Shown: piece by piece, positions 63,876 through 64,000 of the stretch
Position numbering within the stretch: the stretch's first letter is position 1
How the letters are laid out: every line of letters begins with the position of its first letter
NCBI RefSeq assembly: GCF_014842265.1
Contig: NZ_JACYVI010000001.1
Coordinates: 544,700 to 608,699, forward strand
Direction of reading: 5' to 3'
DNA length: 64,000 nt
Origin: Pseudomonas sp. CFBP 13711
GTDB lineage: Bacteria > Pseudomonadota > Gammaproteobacteria > Pseudomonadales > Pseudomonadaceae
The notes under the pieces: generated by a model
Database searches by the model: none
The model's input: only the letters and a program-made list of their open reading frames with translations
Told to the model about the DNA's origin: nothing
Program-made: the position numbers and the translations under genes

Positions 63876-64000
63876 CACAGCAACAGCAACAGCAACAGCA
63901 TTCGCGAGCAAGCTCGCTCCCACAGGGAAGGGGGCCGGTCTGCAAAACTGCCAGCGCACATACTGGCCTCTTCCCGGCTGAAGCCGGTCCCACAAAAAGC
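63875..64000. repeat. CAACAG microsatellite and two palindromic repeats at the window end
   Basis: Three CAACAG units (63880-63898) precede a single TTCGCGAGCAAGCTCGCTCCC repeat (63901-63924) and a REP (63970-63992). No gene is present. Confidence 0.8.

Noticed and set aside
63875..63900. CAACAG repeats as a CRISPR or VNTR locus
   Set aside because: Only three short units with no spacers; an ordinary microsatellite.

Overview
The window is a high-GC gammaproteobacterial chromosome segment from a Pseudomonas, most likely of the fluorescens/syringae side of the genus. The evidence is gene content and order: phhABC near aroP, scpAB-yciO-rnm-yciB, cpxR-cpxP-cpxA, the N-acetylglutaminylglutamine (NAGGN) osmolyte operon, actP-yjcH-betX, and minCDE-rluA. 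From memory these match several separate blocks of the P. aeruginosa map, but joined in a different order. Two Pseudomonas palindromic repeat families (REP, core ACCGGCTTTAGCCGGGA; and GTGGGAGCGAGCTTGCTCGCGAA) are scattered between genes. I see no rRNA, tRNA, CRISPR array or intact insertion sequence.

Layout. 0-7 kb: sigma54-type promoter and phhABC (Phe to Tyr to 4-hydroxyphenylpyruvate), an MFS exporter, arfB, and an aromatic amino-acid permease with a structured leader. 6.4-7.9 kb: a small cassette of a 45-residue acidic peptide, an internal terminator and an M29-aminopeptidase-like enzyme. 7.9-13.8 kb: rluB, scpBA, yciO, rnm, yciB, a YciI-like protein. 14-16.9 kb: Cpx envelope-stress locus with a CpxR box. 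17-29 kb: nitroreductase, trkH, an LpxH-like phosphatase, a FimV paralog, MarR, recQ, yecA and polyphosphate:AMP phosphotransferase. 28.6-33 kb: a 1,432-residue leucine-rich-repeat protein with a NEL-type E3 ubiquitin-ligase active site, inserted between housekeeping genes. 33-39.5 kb: mnmC and an AttEFGH-like ABC system. 40-45 kb: integrase remnant and the NAGGN operon, then yheU, a CsrA paralog, ynfA and an SDR gene. 47.5-49 kb: a quasi-palindromic block in which two inverted copies of a ~240-bp repeat bracket a lysine-rich protein gene; a third copy lies at 63.6 kb. 49-52 kb: acetate permease and betaine-binding protein. 54.2-54.6 kb: a CrcZ/CrcX-type Hfq/Crc-sequestering small RNA with its own sigma54 promoter and CbrB-like sites. 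55-63.6 kb: hydrolase/MlaA-like pair, pirin, a frameshifted patatin gene, lpxL, minCDE and rluA.

Connections. The sRNA links to carbon-catabolite control: Hfq/Crc-type A-rich motifs are visible in the leaders of phhA and of yjcH-actP, both plausible targets. NAGGN synthesis, the betaine-binding protein and TrkH are a shared osmotic-adaptation theme. Cpx, FimV-like, LpxH-like, LpxL, MlaA-like and Min proteins concern the envelope and division. The most novel-looking items are the peptide/M29-like cassette, the NEL effector-like protein, the structured repeat family and the additional Crc-type sRNA.
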